The notes under the pieces were generated by a model. It was not told the DNA's origin, searched no databases, and saw only the letters and a list, made by a program, of their open reading frames with translations. A program made the translations under genes and the position numbers. Shown here one piece after another: positions 12,138 to 25,111 of a DNA stretch of 64,000 bases (positions within the stretch are counted from its first letter, which is position 1; every line of letters starts with the position of its first letter). Source of the stretch: Carettochelys insculpta (Eukaryota > Chordata > Testudines > Carettochelyidae); NCBI RefSeq assembly GCF_033958435.1, contig NC_134142.1, forward strand, positions 100,077,001 to 100,141,000, read 5' to 3'.

Positions 12138-13260
12138 TCATGTGCAGCTTGTCCCCAAGAGGACCGCTGTCGAGAGCTGAGTATCCTCTTGGAATACCCT
12201 GTGAAGGGCGTAGTGCTTGGCGAAGGCGTCAAAGGATAACCAGGTCGCCGCTCTGCAAATGTCTTTTAGCGCAACGCCCTTGAAAAAGGCTGTTGATGTC
12301 GCCACCGCCCTAGTGGAGTGAGCCCTGAGCGTGGCCAGTAAAGGAGTCTCTTTGAGTTCGTAGCACATTTTTATGCAGAATACGATGTGCTTCGAGATTC
12401 TCTGCGAAGAGAGACCTTCTCCTTTCGATTTGGGAGCGAGAGAGACCAGGAGTCTATCCATTTTCCGGAAAGACTTGGTCCAGTCTATATAGAAAGCTAG
12501 CGCCCTCCTCACGTCCAGGAGGTGTAGGCGCGCCTCTTTGTTAGAGTTATGAGGCTTTGGATAAAACGAGGGTAAAACAAAAGGTTCGTTAATATGAAAC
12601 TCAGAAGAAACTTTAGGAACAAAGGCTGGATGCAGCCGTATGGTTACCGCCTCCTTGGAAAATACTGTGCAGGGTGGCGTTGCCATAACTGCCACAAGCT
12701 CGCTCACCCTGCGAGCTGATGTGATTGCGAGAAGGAAGGTCGTCTTTATCGTAAGGAGGCGGAGGGAAACTGTGGCTAAAGGCTCGAACAGTGGTCCCGT
12801 TAGCGCACTAAGCACCAGGTCCAAGTTCCACAAAGGTGGAAGCGGTTTCTGAGGGGGGTATAGGTTTACAAACCCTTTGAGGAACCTGGTAACCATGGGA
12901 TGGGCGAACACCGTGTGACCTTCCTCTTCGTGTCTGAATGCCGAAATGGCGGCAAGGTGGACCTTTAAATGAGGATAGTGAGAGTCCTCCTCTCTTGAGG
13001 TCCAGTAAATACTCTAATATTACAGGTATAGGCACCGAAAGGGGGGCTAACTGTTTGGTAGAACACCATGCCATGAAGCGAGTCCACTTCTGCTTGTAGG
13101 TCTTCCTGGTGGAAGCCCTCCTGCTACTTTCTAGGACTTGTTGCACTTCCTCCGTACATGTGCTCTCTAGGGAGCTGAGCCATAGATTAACCACACTTGT
13201 AGCCGCAGGCCTTGGGGGTGCGGATGCACTATGGACCCCTGGGCTTGCGTGAGCAGATCC
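12138..13260 (-). pseudogene. DIRS tyrosine recombinase, one frameshift
   Basis: The N-terminal part is in the frame running 13755 to 12808 (recognisable from about VNLWLSSLES, through STRKTYKQKWTRFMAWC). The catalytic part is in the frame that ends at 12138. They are joined by a one-base frameshift near 12960-12970. In the catalytic part (numbered from Met at 12911) the pattern is complete: Arg67 in SARRVSEL, HSTR at 198-201, and the nucleophile Tyr234 in AKHYAL. The enzyme integrates the circular DNA copy instead of a DDE integrase. The start codon is uncertain because the N-terminus overlaps the RT gene. Confidence 0.88.
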
Positions 13261-15146
13261 GGCGCCACCGGGAGGGGCATCAGTGGACGGTCCGACATGC
13301 GCAGGAGTAGGGGGAACCATTGCTGTCGATCCCACGTTGGGACTATCAGGATCATTCGGGCTCCTTCTCTCCTGGCTTTCTGCAAGACTTTGTGGATCAG
13401 CACTGTGGGAGGAAAAGCGTAAAGCAGGGGGCCCCTCCAGGAGATCACGAATGCATCCCCCAGGGACCCCCGTCCCAGTCCTGCCCTGGAGCAGTATTGT
13501 GGGCACTTCTTGTTGTGTTGAGTGGCAAACAGGTCTATCTGGGGAAAACCCCATGTGTGAAAAATCGGTCGTAGCAGATAGGGACGGATCTGCCACTCGT
13601 GCATGAGTGCGAAACGCCTGCTCAGCTGGTCTGCCTTCACATTGTGAGCGCCTGGTAAGTACGAGGCTTTCAAGGTTATATTGTTGGTGATGCACCAGTT
13701 CCACAACCGGACTGCTTCCGCACATAAGGCACGGGACCGAGCTCCTCCTTGCCAATTTATATAAAACATGGTGGAGGTATTATCTGTACTGATCCCGACT
13801 ACTTTGCCTTGTATATGGTCTTGAAAGTGTCTGCAGGCATTGAACACCGCTCTGAGCTCCAGTATATTTATGTGCAGTGACTGTTCCGTGGAGGACCACA
13901 GTCCTTGTGTCACCTCTTCGCCCACGTGTGCTCCCCACCCTATGTGGGAGGCATCTGTAGTAAGAAAAACCGATACTTGTAGTTGGTGGAAGGGTACCCC
14001 TGTTAGCATGTTCTTGGGGTTTACCCACCATTGCAGGGATTTGCGCACTTCTGTCGTGGGCGACACCGCCCTGTGAACGGTGTGTGCTACCGGTTTGTAT
14101 ACGCTCGCCAGGCAGTGCTGCATGCTGCTCATGTGTAACCTGGCGTTCTGTAATACGAACGTCGCTGCTGCCATGTGGCCCAGCAGCTGTAAGCACGTCA
14201 GAACCGGCACCGTAGGGCTGAAGGTGATGACTTGCACAAGGGAGCCGATGGCCTGAAAGCGTGTCTCTGGTAGATACACTCTCGCTGTAATAGAATTTAT
14301 GCGTGCCCCTATGAACTCTATGTCCTGTGTGGGGTCTATCTTTGATTTTGCCAGATTGATAACCAGGCCGAGTGAAGAGAATGTGCCTGCTGTGACGCGT
14401 ATCATGCGTCGTACCTCCTCCTTCGAGGCCCCTTTGAGTAGGCAGTCATCCAGATACAGGAATATAAATACCCCCTGTCTGTGCAGGTAGGCTGACACCA
14501 CTGCCAAGGTCTTGGTGAAGACTCTGGGGGCCGAGGAGAGGCCAAATGGTAGGACCCTGTATTGAAAATGTTCTTTGCCTACCATGAACCGGAGGAATCG
14601 TCAGTGAGCCAGATGGATAGTCATGTGAAAATACGCGTCTTGTAAGTCGAGGGCTGCGAACCAATCTCCATCGTCTAGTGCCGTAAGGATGGAGACAATT
14701 GTGGTCATCCGAAAGCGTTGCTTGCGCAGGTACCGGTTGAGGCCTCGAAGATCTAAGATGGGCCTCCAGCCTCCTGTCTTTTTCTCCGTGAGGAAGTATC
14801 TGGAGTAGAACCCTTTCCCTTGCAGTCGCTCCGGCACTCTTTCCACTGCCCCTATGAGCATAAGATGGTCTACCTCCTGCTTGAGTCTCGCTTCGTGGGA
14901 GGCATCCCGCAGGTGGGGCCTGGGTGGAGGTCGTGGCAGTGGGAGCGACTGGAAGGGGATGGCGTACCCCGTGGCTATGATCTCCAGCACCCATTTGTCT
15001 GCGGCGATCCTTTGCCACTGGTCGTAGAATGGTTGGAGGCAATGGTGGAATAACAGCTTCAGAGGACATTGTGCGATGGTAGTGATGGCGCAGCCCTGGA
15101 TCTGTGTGTCAAACTTGTGGCCTTTGGCCCTGCCCCAAGGACGCAC
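13167..15146 (-). pseudogene. DIRS reverse transcriptase, RNase H and methyltransferase-like gene, one stop
   Basis: One frame runs from 15146 to 13167, broken only by TGA at 14601-14603 (CGA to TGA would be a CpG transition). Before the stop are the RT fingers/palm residues GWRPILDLRGLN and FAALDLQDAYFHM. After it is the catalytic YLDD (about 14445-14456). RNase H follows, with TTDAS, NILELRAV, STDNT and a later AHNVKADQLSR. The last part (WGFPQIDLFATQHN, then GPLLYAFPPTVLIHKVL) matches the Dam-like methyltransferase segment known in DIRS pol. The frame ends inside the recombinase frame, the overlap usual in DIRS. Catalytic residues look intact apart from the stop. Confidence 0.9.
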
Positions 15147-15175
15147 GGCTCTGTTGGGAACGTCGCCTGGGAGTT

Positions 15176-17342
15176 CTATATTGTTGATGCTGTTGGTGTC
15201 GCCCTTGCTCGTAACCCCTGTGGTTGATACTGGTACCGTCTTTGCTGAGGGTAGTACTTTTTCTTTCTGTATGGAGGGGTGTAGATCCCTAAGGTCCTAA
15301 GAGTGGCTCTTGAGTCTTTACTGGAATGAAGGACCGAGTCAGTTGATTCGGCAAACAGCTTCTGCGTGTCGAAGTGGAGATCGACGATCTTCGCCTGCAG
15401 ATCCCTCGGTATACCTGATGTTTGGAGCCAGGACTCCCTTCGCATTACCACTGCCATAGCTGTTGAGCATGCTGCTGTGTCCGCAACATCCAGGGCGATC
15501 TGAACTCCCGTCCTCAAGGCTGCGTAGCCTTCTTGCACGATAGCCTTGAGCACCGGCTTCTTGTCCTCTGGAAGCGAGTCCATGAGGGAGGTTAACCTAG
15601 AGTAGTTGTCGAAATTGTGGTTCGCTAGATGTGCTGTGTAATTCGCCATTCTCAACAGTAGGGTGGTGGAGGAGTAGACCTTTCTGCCGAACAGCTCTAG
15701 CTTCTTGGCATCTTTGTCCGTTCCCCCTGTTTTGAACTGAGACGTTTTTGATCTCTGTTGAGACGATTCTACCACCAGAGAATTTGGTTGCGGGTGGCTG
15801 AATAGGAACTCCATGCCCTTCACTGTCATGAAGTATTTCTTGTCCGCTGTCTTGTGGATAGGTGGAATAGTCACAGGGGTCTGCCATATCATGGTGGCGG
15901 ACTCCAAGATTGCTTCGTCAAGCGGTATGGCTCTTTTAGAGGAGGCCGGAGGTCTCAGATTTTTAAGGAGCTTATCATGCTTCTCTTGCAGCTCTGCTGT
16001 CTGGATGCCTTGCATGAAGGCCACCCTTTTAAACAGCTCTTGGAACTGTTTGAGATCGTCCGGAGGATGGACGTCCCCCGGGGCCATAGCCTCATCCGGG
16101 GAGGACAGAGAGGAACCGCTAGGGTACGCCTCTCTAGACCCCTCTGGGTCCTGTTGACGGTGGCACATCCGCTCACTAGAAGCTTGCGAGGGAAAATCCC
16201 GGGGTTCCAGAACCAACTCCCCCTGAGATATCTGAGTCTCTGTCCCCGTTCGCGATTGCCCTCAGGGATACGGAACCGTCTGTGGGGATCTGTCCCTGGT
16301 AGTATGCCTATGGTGTCTATGCCCCGCATGATAGGGGCAACCATGGCAACATGGTCACTGCTCCTGGGATGGTGACCTGGACCACTCCCTTGGTGCATAT
16401 CCCCTACGTCTGGGGGAGCGAGATCTTCTGGAGACATGGGACGCTGGAGAGACCGATTTGTGATAGTACTCAAGTGGCTCGAAGCCCAAGAAGGGCGAAG
16501 GTGGTCCAAGCCATGGGGAGGCTGGCTGTAGAAATGGAGATGGGGGCTCCGGATAGGCTAGGGGGGACCCCTGCCTTCTCGTTGGAGTCCGCAGCACGAG
16601 CGGAGGGCTCAGAGAAAGCAGCTCTGAAGCCCTGTCTGGAGAGGGACTGCAGTGCCCTGTTTTCTGTGCTGCCTTTCCCCTCCCCTGTGGGGGTGGCTCC
16701 GCCCTGACGCGTCGTGGATCTCGGCCCCGTAGTCTGCACCGCGCTTGGCACGCTCCTCGGCGGTGCCACACGGGCGGTCTCTCCCAGTGCCTGCAGGCTG
16801 CGTGCCTGCGCGCTCTGCGCCGCCGGTTCCCCGGGGGTCGGTGCCGCTGTTTGCGGAGCCGCCGGTTCCGGCGCTTGCTTGGCCACCGCCCTGCCCGCGG
16901 TGTGGGGCGGCTGTTTGATCATCGGAGGCTGAACCTCCGCCACGTGCGTCTCCGCGCCGCCACCGATCAGCTGTAGCTGCGGCTGGGAGCTGTGCGCTCC
17001 ACCCGTCCCGCTCACTGTTGCTGCCGGCAGGGATCGGGTTGGGGAGATTTTCCTCCGTTTTTGTGCTGATGGGGTTAGGGACGCGGCTTTCCTTTTATGG
17101 GCCCCGGAGGGTCCCTCCTGCTGTGGCCGCTCCGGCACGTCTGGCTGGAGGGCCTTGTCGAACAGCAGCATTTTCAGCCGCATTTCCCTGTCCTTCCTTG
17201 CTCTGACTATTAACTTGGCGCAGAAGGAACATTTCTGAGTGACATGGGATTCCCCCAAGCACCTTATACACTGACTGTGCCCATCAGACGCTGGCATTGC
17301 CTCGCGGCACGACTCACACTTCTTGAATCCTGAAGAGGACAT
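15176..17342 (-). pseudogene. DIRS gag-like gene, frameshifted
   Basis: The reading begins at the ATG at 17342 with a Cys-rich N-terminus (pairs CESC, CIRC and CSFC within the first 45 residues), which suggests a zinc-binding module. A basic, Pro/Ala/Ser-rich region follows. Recognisable coding then moves through frames ending at 16470, 16355 and 15955 before settling in the frame that runs to 15176. That implies two or three indels at about 16200-16520. The C-terminal part is well kept, with helical residues around KQFQELFKRVAFMQGIQ and a basic end with YRKKKYYPQQRRYQYQ. It corresponds to the structural protein of DIRS elements. Assignment rests on position and organisation; the Cys motif alone is not diagnostic. 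Confidence 0.75.
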
Positions 17343-17349
17343 TGTGGTG

Positions 17350-17525
17350 GTTGGTCAAGGAACTGGCGGGGACCGGATCGCGCACGTGGCCAGGAGCGCG
17401 CAAGGGAGCGGCGCGCACCGGCGCATGCACGGTCCGGCAGAAACTGCTTGGAAGATCCGACCTGCGGTGCCGGGGCAAGCCCTACACCTAACGTGGAGCA
17501 CCCACGGGGACACTCGAAGAAGAAA
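17350..17525. repeat. DIRS right inverted terminal repeat
   Basis: The inverted match of 11757-11935, ending in CACTCGAAGAAGAAAA. It lies immediately upstream of the gag start on the minus strand, so it is the 5' end of the element and the likely position of its promoter; no promoter motif was identified. Confidence 0.8.
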
Positions 17526-18289
17526 ATATCATTACAGCACCATTAAGCCAGATATCCCATAGAAAGCCCATCAAATGTTTACTGTATCCATAGCCATCAA
17601 CACTAAGGTGCTGACTGTTCCTAGACTGACAGACATGCCTTGGCAGCTGCACATGGCGACAACGTCTGTCTCTGTTTCAACTCTGCTCTGGACAATCTTA
17701 CTCATGCTGCTGAGCTTGATTTTGATCTGCTCTGCCTGGTTCACTCTCTCTGCTCTCGGCAAACATGGTTGTGTGCACACTAAGGCAAGCCGGCCAGATA
17801 GTTGCAGACCATGCATTCTTTTGAATACCATGCCACTTTTTCAGCACCCACATCTTATGTGGAATGTGACAGTTACAAACACTCCAGAGGAACCAGTCTG
17901 AGATGTTTCTTCCCCCCTTCATTTTTTTTTTAAGTGTTGCTCTCAGGAAAACTGGGACAGCAGTCAGTACCTCTCCCTTCCCCTGCAGTGTGCGTCCACC
18001 CTTTTTAGTATGGAAACATGTTTTAAGGAACAGAGAGCCATCCTGCAAAGGGTTTCCAAACTAAGTACTGCAGGACAACATTCAATGCAAACACATCCAT
18101 GTGATAGTGCTCTACAGGGACACTGCATGGATAGAGGATGAAGATTTAAGTCCCAGCAGATCCCCCAGGAGGGGAAGAAAAAGAATCAAGAGAAGTTCCC
18201 ACCTTCCTGCCAAAAACATTGAAGAAATATAGTCATATGCATACCACCTTACAGTCTCTACAGAGCCATCCATCCATCTAAGAAGCTCA

Positions 18290-18480
18290 TAGCACTTTGC
18301 AAGCATCAAAAAATTATGTCTCCCAACACCCTCATAAGGTAAGGAACAATCACCTCCATTTTATGGATGGAGAAACTGGAGCACAGAGCAATTAGGTGGC
18401 TCTCTCAGGGTCACACAGCAAACTATAGCAGAGATCAGAACAAAACTCAGCCAGGATACAGCCTTGTGCTTGAATCACTA
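18290..18480 (-). repeat. MIR-like SINE fragment, reverse orientation
   Basis: It contains the reverse-orientation MIR core: 'ttttatggatggagaaactg', then 'gcacagagcaattagg', then 'ctcagggtcacacagca'. Boundaries are approximate. Confidence 0.65.
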
Positions 18481-18673
18481 GGTTGACTATCTTCCCAATA
18501 TACAAGGCCACACTTGTCACCAAGTTTCTAGGAACATGGACTACACTTTAGAAACAGAAATACTTCAGAGAATGATTTAACCAAATTGTTTGGGAAAAAG
18601 ATAGAAAAGATTCAGACATTTCATGTTGGCATTTTCAAATGAGTGGTTTTGGTAGTTATTTGGTTGAAATTTA

Positions 18674-19122
18674 GGGTGACCATATTGCCCTATGGCAAAT
18701 ATGGGACACTGGCTTCCAGGGATGGGGAGCTGCTGATCCATGTCAGGGCACCTCAGCAATGGGGGCAGCTGTCTCACAACGAGGCACCAGGATTGGGGGC
18801 TCCACAGACTCCTGATGAGGGGGAGTGGAAGATGGGACTCTGCAAACTCCCAGCAAGGGGCTGCCAGGGAATGAAGAGGCCACCCTGTGGCAGAGTTCAT
18901 TGACAGTGGGGGCTGCCACCATGGGGTGCCAGGGAATGGTGAAGCCACCCAGCTGAGGAGCTCCCTAGCAGCAGGGGCTGCTGCCTCAAGACACTGGGTG
19001 CCAGAGAACAGAAACCCCATAAAATACAGGACAATTCACCCTTTTTGTTAAAAAAGTTGGGATGCCTGTGAGACAGCTTAAATAAGAGACTGTCCTGGGA
19101 AAAAATTGGACAGATGGTCACC
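18674..19122. mobile_element. MITE with TTA target duplication
   Basis: Terminal inverted repeats start with GGGTGACCATATTG on the left; the right end reversed reads GGTGACCATCTGTCC. Direct TTA repeats occur at 18671-18673 and 19123-19125. The interior is GC-rich and non-coding. A mariner-type TA duplication with slightly different ends would also fit. An A20-type tract follows at about 19153-19173. Confidence 0.6.
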
Positions 19123-19589
19123 TTAGTGAAATTACTCAAATTCATTTTTCTTAAAAAAAAAAAAAAAAAAAAACTTGTTAAATAGTTGCAATTGAAATGA
19201 AGCTTTTTGATTCTGTCAAAACAAAATCTTTTGTTTGACTGGTCATGAAACTTTCCAAATTGCCGACCATTTTGAAAATTTTTGTTTTCAGTCTGACAAG
19301 AAATTATTTTTTTTAACTTTTCACAATTTCCAATGAACCAAAAACATCCATTATTTCCTCAGCTCTATTAGCAGCTCTCTCACACTGAAGAATTTTGACT
19401 ACTCAATTCAATCCACCCTTAGAAAACCTTACTCTACAGACAGGCTCTGTTACATGTCCTGATGATCAATACATACATCACCTGTTGGAAGAAAGCAATG
19501 GAGGAGAGGATTTCAGGATCAAGGGGCCCCATAAAGAATCTCACAATGCTCTCTCCCATAAATACAGATCTAGGGCACCTTTATGCAAA

Positions 19590-20530
19590 TACCAGCCCAC
19601 AGCCTGGATCCGATTCCCCAGGGTTAGCTCCTGGTGGGCTGCTGCTGTACTTATCTGCATCTCTGCCAGTATGGGTGATCGCAGCTCCCATTGGCCACCG
19701 CAGATGGCCATTCCCAGTCAATGGGAGCTATGGTAAATGGTGTCCCAGTCCATGCTGCTTCCTGCAGCTGCCATTGGTCATGTTATGCAGTACACCTCAC
19801 TTGGGTTTGTGGCATGGGAGGGGGAAGGTGAGGTTTCAAGTGAAGCTCAGAAAGATGTATTCCAAATATTTAACAAGATGCTGGGTAAGGTCATTCCAGG
19901 AATTACATTTCTCTTGCAAAATTAATATATGTGCAATGTTAATTCTCTTAAAAATCCCAGCATGGGAAGAAACGAGTCTTACTTCAACAAAGAACTTAAC
20001 TAATTGACACACATCTGGCCACCTGAACTGCACACGCCACAGCCAACGTAAAGATGCTTGCTTCCAAGTGGAAAGGTGGGCATAGGCATGGGAACTAGGG
20101 ACTTCAGGGGTGCTGCAGATCCCCAGGTTCTGCTCCTGGTCCTGCACTAGTGGCTCAGCTCACAGCCCAGGTCTTCTGGCTGCCACTCGCCCCACTCCTG
20201 GGGGCTCTCATTTCCCTCTTGGCCCCATGCCCAGAGCTTCACACATGGGGTCCCATCTGCCACTGGCAGCCAGTTCTGACTCCAAACCAGGGCTCTGCTC
20301 TTGGATCCTGGTCTCAGCCTTACCTCTATCTACCGCCGACCCTCAAACCATGCCCCACTCCTAGCCCCAGCTCTGCGGGTGGTAGGTGGGGTGTCACATG
20401 GACAGGAGTAAGTTGGGAAGGGACAAAACATGGGAGTGGCACCTCCCTCTGCAAAAAAAATATCTTCCCGCACTCCTGATGGTGGTTGCTGTACATGTAG
20501 GAAACTCGTCAAGTAGGGTGAACCAGATGC
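19590..20530. repeat. GC-rich repeat-like block, unclassified
   Basis: Two complementary phrases, 'gcagctcccattggcc' (19681) and 'cagtcaatgggagcta' (19716), form a short inverted repeat. The surrounding GC-rich sequence to about 20500 looks like a decayed element. No coding domain was recognised. Confidence 0.3.
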
Positions 20531-23500
20531 ACCTGGACTCCTAAGACTAGCACCTCTAAAGGGTCAATGTGATAGAGGTACTGCTTAAAGAAAACACAGT
20601 ACAAGAATAAAATATGTTTAGGGCATATGAAGGATGTCTAAAGTGGGGCCTCACAATCTAAAAATATTTCAAGGAGATAAAACACCAAGGAGGGAGACAG
20701 CTTACTTAGTGCGTTACAAAAGGTGAGGGAGGATAACCAAAAGGAACAGGATGAAATAATGAAAAGGAGATCATCAGGATAAACCTCCTGCTATTCAGTT
20801 CTTGCTCTGTTCCCACAGATTGATAATTATGAGATTCTAAGAGCCCCTCCCCCGCCCACCGCCAAGAGGCAGGACTACTACATTACTGCTTAGACCATTT
20901 CCAGCATGAGATTATGTACTGAACTGAGAGGTGATACACAAGCTGCCCAGTAGGTTATTTCCATTTCTAATTATTGGGAAACATCCATATGCCTGGAGAG
21001 CCCTTCCTCCCAGTCTCCTTCTTATGTAACCACAGGCAACAAAGAATTCATACTTTGGATCCTTCGCCCTCTTCAAGAATTGCGTTGGATATTATAGCCC
21101 AAGGGCATGGCTGTTACCAGGTTTTCAATGTCCCTTTCATACTACAACAGCTATTTTTCTGTGGCTATGTCCTCCTGTTCACTTCTTGCCTGACAAGGCA
21201 CATCAGGGGTTTTATAATAACAATATCACTAGCAGATGAAGGCCATTAAGGACTGCAGCATGCTCCATACCACCATTTCTTGGGCCAGCCTTCACTCACT
21301 TGCTCTCTAGACTGACAGGGACTTCTACATCTATAATCACTGCTAGCATGAAGCCAAAGCACCAATTAAACCAAAATAAGCACAATACCGTTCATTATGC
21401 TGTACTTATTGGTGTGTGCAAAATCAGCAACCGGGGCTGTAGCTAGTGCTGATCACAAGAAAGAATGGAAAAAAAGACAACCTCGAAACTGAGTCCTTCA
21501 GGGTGGCTACAGGAATAACCTGTCTCTGATGGGTTTCAATTTTCTACAGAAATAGAGAAAGCCCAGGAAATAAGATACAAATTGTGTGCATTTGTCAATA
21601 GCTTGTCAATACAAGCATGAAGCAGCCGCACTGTATATAGTTTAACAAAATGATTTTAATGCCTTCTAAAAAAGGGCTAATGGAAAACAAATGGAATTTA
21701 ATATTAACTCATCTGAGGCAGTGAGGTGAACTGAACAGATGAAAAATGAATTGGGATGAACTAGATGAAGAGAATTTAAAACAGCAACGTAGGTGTTTTC
21801 TCCAAAACCATGTCTAGACAATTGTGTCACAGCAGGATGTCCCATAGAGTGCAAGAATGTGTAACTAAGACAGTATGTATAAAGTAATTTTTCGGAAGTC
21901 ACATCCATTCAGTTCTCATTACCACATTACAAGAGAAAGACGCGCTAGTGCTTGAAAAGAAAGAAGAATCAATAGGATAATTACCTATGGTCAGACATGA
22001 ATGTCAATAGAACACAGAAAAGATATAAACAAACTCATTATGCTGCATATGAAGTTTATACCCTTTCAGGGCCAAATCTCTTCCCTCATATATGTGTCTA
22101 CACCCATGAGAATGAAAGGTGATAAGATGGCAAAATGAGCTAATTAAATCCATCGGCTGCAACTGGAAGAGGAGCCAGGCAGGGGTGCTGGAACAATTTA
22201 TAGTGAGGCTGCTGAGAGCCATTGAACAAACTGTAAATCCTGTGGTGGAAATCACTTCAAGCCAGGAGTTCAGCAGCACTGGCAGTTCTAGCATTAGGAC
22301 TACCCCTCGGGTCATGTGGGGCCCAGGACACAGGTGCTGAGTTTCTTCTGCTGTGAGGTGCTCCTTGTGGCTCCACTCATGTCATGTCTCCACTCCACTC
22401 CTTCCCCAAAGTCCTCATTCCACATCTTCCCCATGCAGCTCCACCACTCCCCTGAGTCCACTGTGTCCTTGCTCCTCTCCCTTCTCCCCACAGGAATCTG
22501 TTGATCCCACAAAACAGCTGTTACACAGTAGATGCTAGGAGGAAACGGGAGGCACTGAATGGTGGGGCCCACTGACGGGCAGGAGGGAACAGGGATGAGG
22601 GAGCAAATCTGGTAGAGAAACTGTTCCAGCCATGAAGCATGGGGCCAAGCAAAGCAAGGGATACAGGGCAGTTGTCCTGACTTACTGTACCCTAGGAAAC
22701 TCTCTCCAGCATGTATGGAGCCAGGCAGCAGGGAAGTGATTTAAAGCAAGCTCAGCTGAGCAGGCACAGGAAGGGCCTCTAAAGCCAGGAAGCTGGCAAC
22801 AGATAAAGGCTGAAAGGTCCCCTTCAGGGGTCAGTCACCCAGTGTGCTGATCAAGCCACTGATGTCTAACTCCCTGCCCTCTGGCGCTCCCCACCACCCA
22901 GTCCTACTGGGCCAGAAGCTCTGGTCCCCCGAGTCAAGGCACAGAGTTGGGGTTACTAACCCCACAGCAGAGCAACACACTGAACCAGGTCAGCTGTGGG
23001 AGAGCTCAGCTATAAGGCCTTTGATAGTACCTAGGAGCACAGCCCCCCAAAAAATCCATAAGCTCATAAATTTGCTGAGAGTGGGTGCTCCTCCAAGGTA
23101 ACAATTATTTACACTGGGCATGATAATAAATAAAAGTGTTTTATTAAATAAAAGGTAGGATTTAAATGATTGCAAGAGAAAACAGATCAAAGTAAATTAC
23201 TAAATTAAAACAAACAAAAGATGCCAGCTAATTCTAATCCACTAAGAAGCTTCCTACATTCAAACTCTTACTCTCAAGAATAGTTCATCTCTTATGCCAG
23301 AGTTAATCTTTTTCTAACCTGGGCCCAGAAGCTTTGCCTTTAACTTTTTTGCTATAGTTCTTTGTTTCCAGTTCTCTTCATGCTTATCTTCTTAGTGTGG
23401 GGAGGTGATTTCAAAAGCCAGCTGAAGACAAATGACTGATTGCTCTCCATCCTCAAAGAGACTTTCCTCAGGGTAGCAACCCTTTGTCTAGCCTCTGTAT

Positions 23501-25111
23501 CCCCATGGAAAAATACCAGCTGCAAGATGGATTACAGCACCAGGTGGCACAGTCACATCTTTTCATGACCAATCACAGTTTGGGCTTTCAGAAAAAATAA
23601 AACCATTGGTTTGAGTTCTGACCCATTAAATTCCTAAAGAATCATTAGTGGCCCTCAGTAGCAAATTCAGATATATAAGCAGATCCACACTTCATACCTC
23701 TAACAAGCACAAAAATAGAATATACACATTCAGCAGATTGTAAACTTGAAAACTGATATTTCATGACGCATTTTGCATAAAGCATCTTTAAATTACTCGT
23801 ATTCATATTTATAAACCGATTTTCATAAAACATTGGGGAGTACGGGTTGTTGGGGTTGTATAATGTATAGAAAAGGATGACAAATAAGGAGTCATAGGAA
23901 AAAGTCTGAAGAAGGAGAAACGAGAGATGCAGGAAAGCAACCCACAGTTGCAGGAGTAGGGGTCTCTACTGGCCACTTGGGAAGGGGTATGATCACAACA
24001 ATGCTAGATGCTGGACAACGCTGACCAAGATGCTTTATGTGGAAGGACACTAGGTAACTCTTGGATAGGGAAACCAGGGAGAAACCTGGACAGAGCCAAG
24101 TCATGAAGGGTGGGCTGCAATGCCTGGAGAGATTGGAACTGTGGGGAGCAGTGAAGACCACACCAGAGGAGGGTGTAATGTCTGGTAGACCTAATCCCCA
24201 AAATGACCAGAACGAAGCATCCACATGTCACAATATGTATATATGCTGCAGGTTAAGGGCTGAGATTGGACCCAAATGATTTAAAATAAAAGGAAGAAAA
24301 ATTGGGATGCTGCACCAGAGATTCCCTTATGACCTGTGTTTAAAATGGGGAGAATAATGGTTTACCTCATAAGGTTGTCAGGATGCTCAATCCACTACTG
24401 TTTTCAATTCACCTTTAAGCCAAAACATTATCAAATAATTGTTATTATTAAAAGCCTTCTGGCACTTATTTTTCTCCCATATTGTTGTTTATGGCAGATT
24501 TATTTAAATTACATCAAATTACACCTAATTTAATTCCATATTTCATAAAGACCTGACTGAATCATCCTGACTTTTCTCGTTAAGATTTAAGTGATCATTT
24601 TTATGTCTGGGATTAAAATCCAAACATCTGAAATAACACGTTATGTCCAATTGAAAATACACCAGGAAATAGAATCAGAAGGATTTAAATAGATAGCAAT
24701 TATCCTTTTCTCTGTTCAGCAGAAATGAAAAGATAAAAAATATTATTGATGTAAGGTCACTATAATATTCATATATCTACTTAACTTGCTTCCTCTGAAG
24801 ATCCCATTTGTTTTCTTTAAGCAAATAAATAAAAAGTTTTAAAAGATTATGATTATTCAATATCCTACAAGATGATAATATGACATATGACAAAGATGTG
24901 CAAAATGATGAACTGTAAATAAAAAGGGCTCTTTTTACGATGGTTAACAACTTTGCACGTGAGGTAATTATATGGCAAAAAATGAATATGGATTAAAGGA
25001 AGTATAGCCCTTTAAAAAAAACAAAAACTATTAACTTTTGAAACTCCATAAAAGGGTATTACCGATGGAAAGTTTCTAATATTCAAAGCAGTTTTAGGGT
25101 TTTCCGTTAAT
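20531..25111. other. Presumed intron, unannotated
   Basis: Mixed composition, moderately GC-rich at 22300-23050. Only the MIR-like piece at 24320-24400 was identified. The frames have no recognisable domains. Confidence 0.5.
24320..24400 (+). repeat. MIR-like SINE fragment
   Basis: The order 'gtttaaaatggggagaataatgg', then 'ttacctcataaggttgtcagga', corresponds to the 3' half of MIR. Short and diverged. Confidence 0.45.

Larger units (their letters stand above)
11731..17525 (-). mobile_element. DIRS-type tyrosine-recombinase retrotransposon, nearly complete
   Basis: A 5.8-kb element read on the minus strand as gag, then RT/RNase H, then tyrosine recombinase. Its termini are inverted: about 11731-11935 pairs with about 17350-17525. 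Instead of LTRs it has an internal complementary region at about 11996-12098, whose two halves are complementary to the outer edges of the left and right termini. That is the defining DIRS architecture, thought to template a circular intermediate. No target duplication is evident, as expected for recombinase-mediated insertion. It is more GC- and CpG-rich than the surrounding intron. Each gene has at least one disabling lesion, so this copy is probably not active. Confidence 0.93.

Noticed and set aside
11769..12239. 156-codon plus-strand frame over the DIRS terminus
   Set aside because: It lies in inverted terminal repeat and internal complementary region sequence, opposite to the element's genes.
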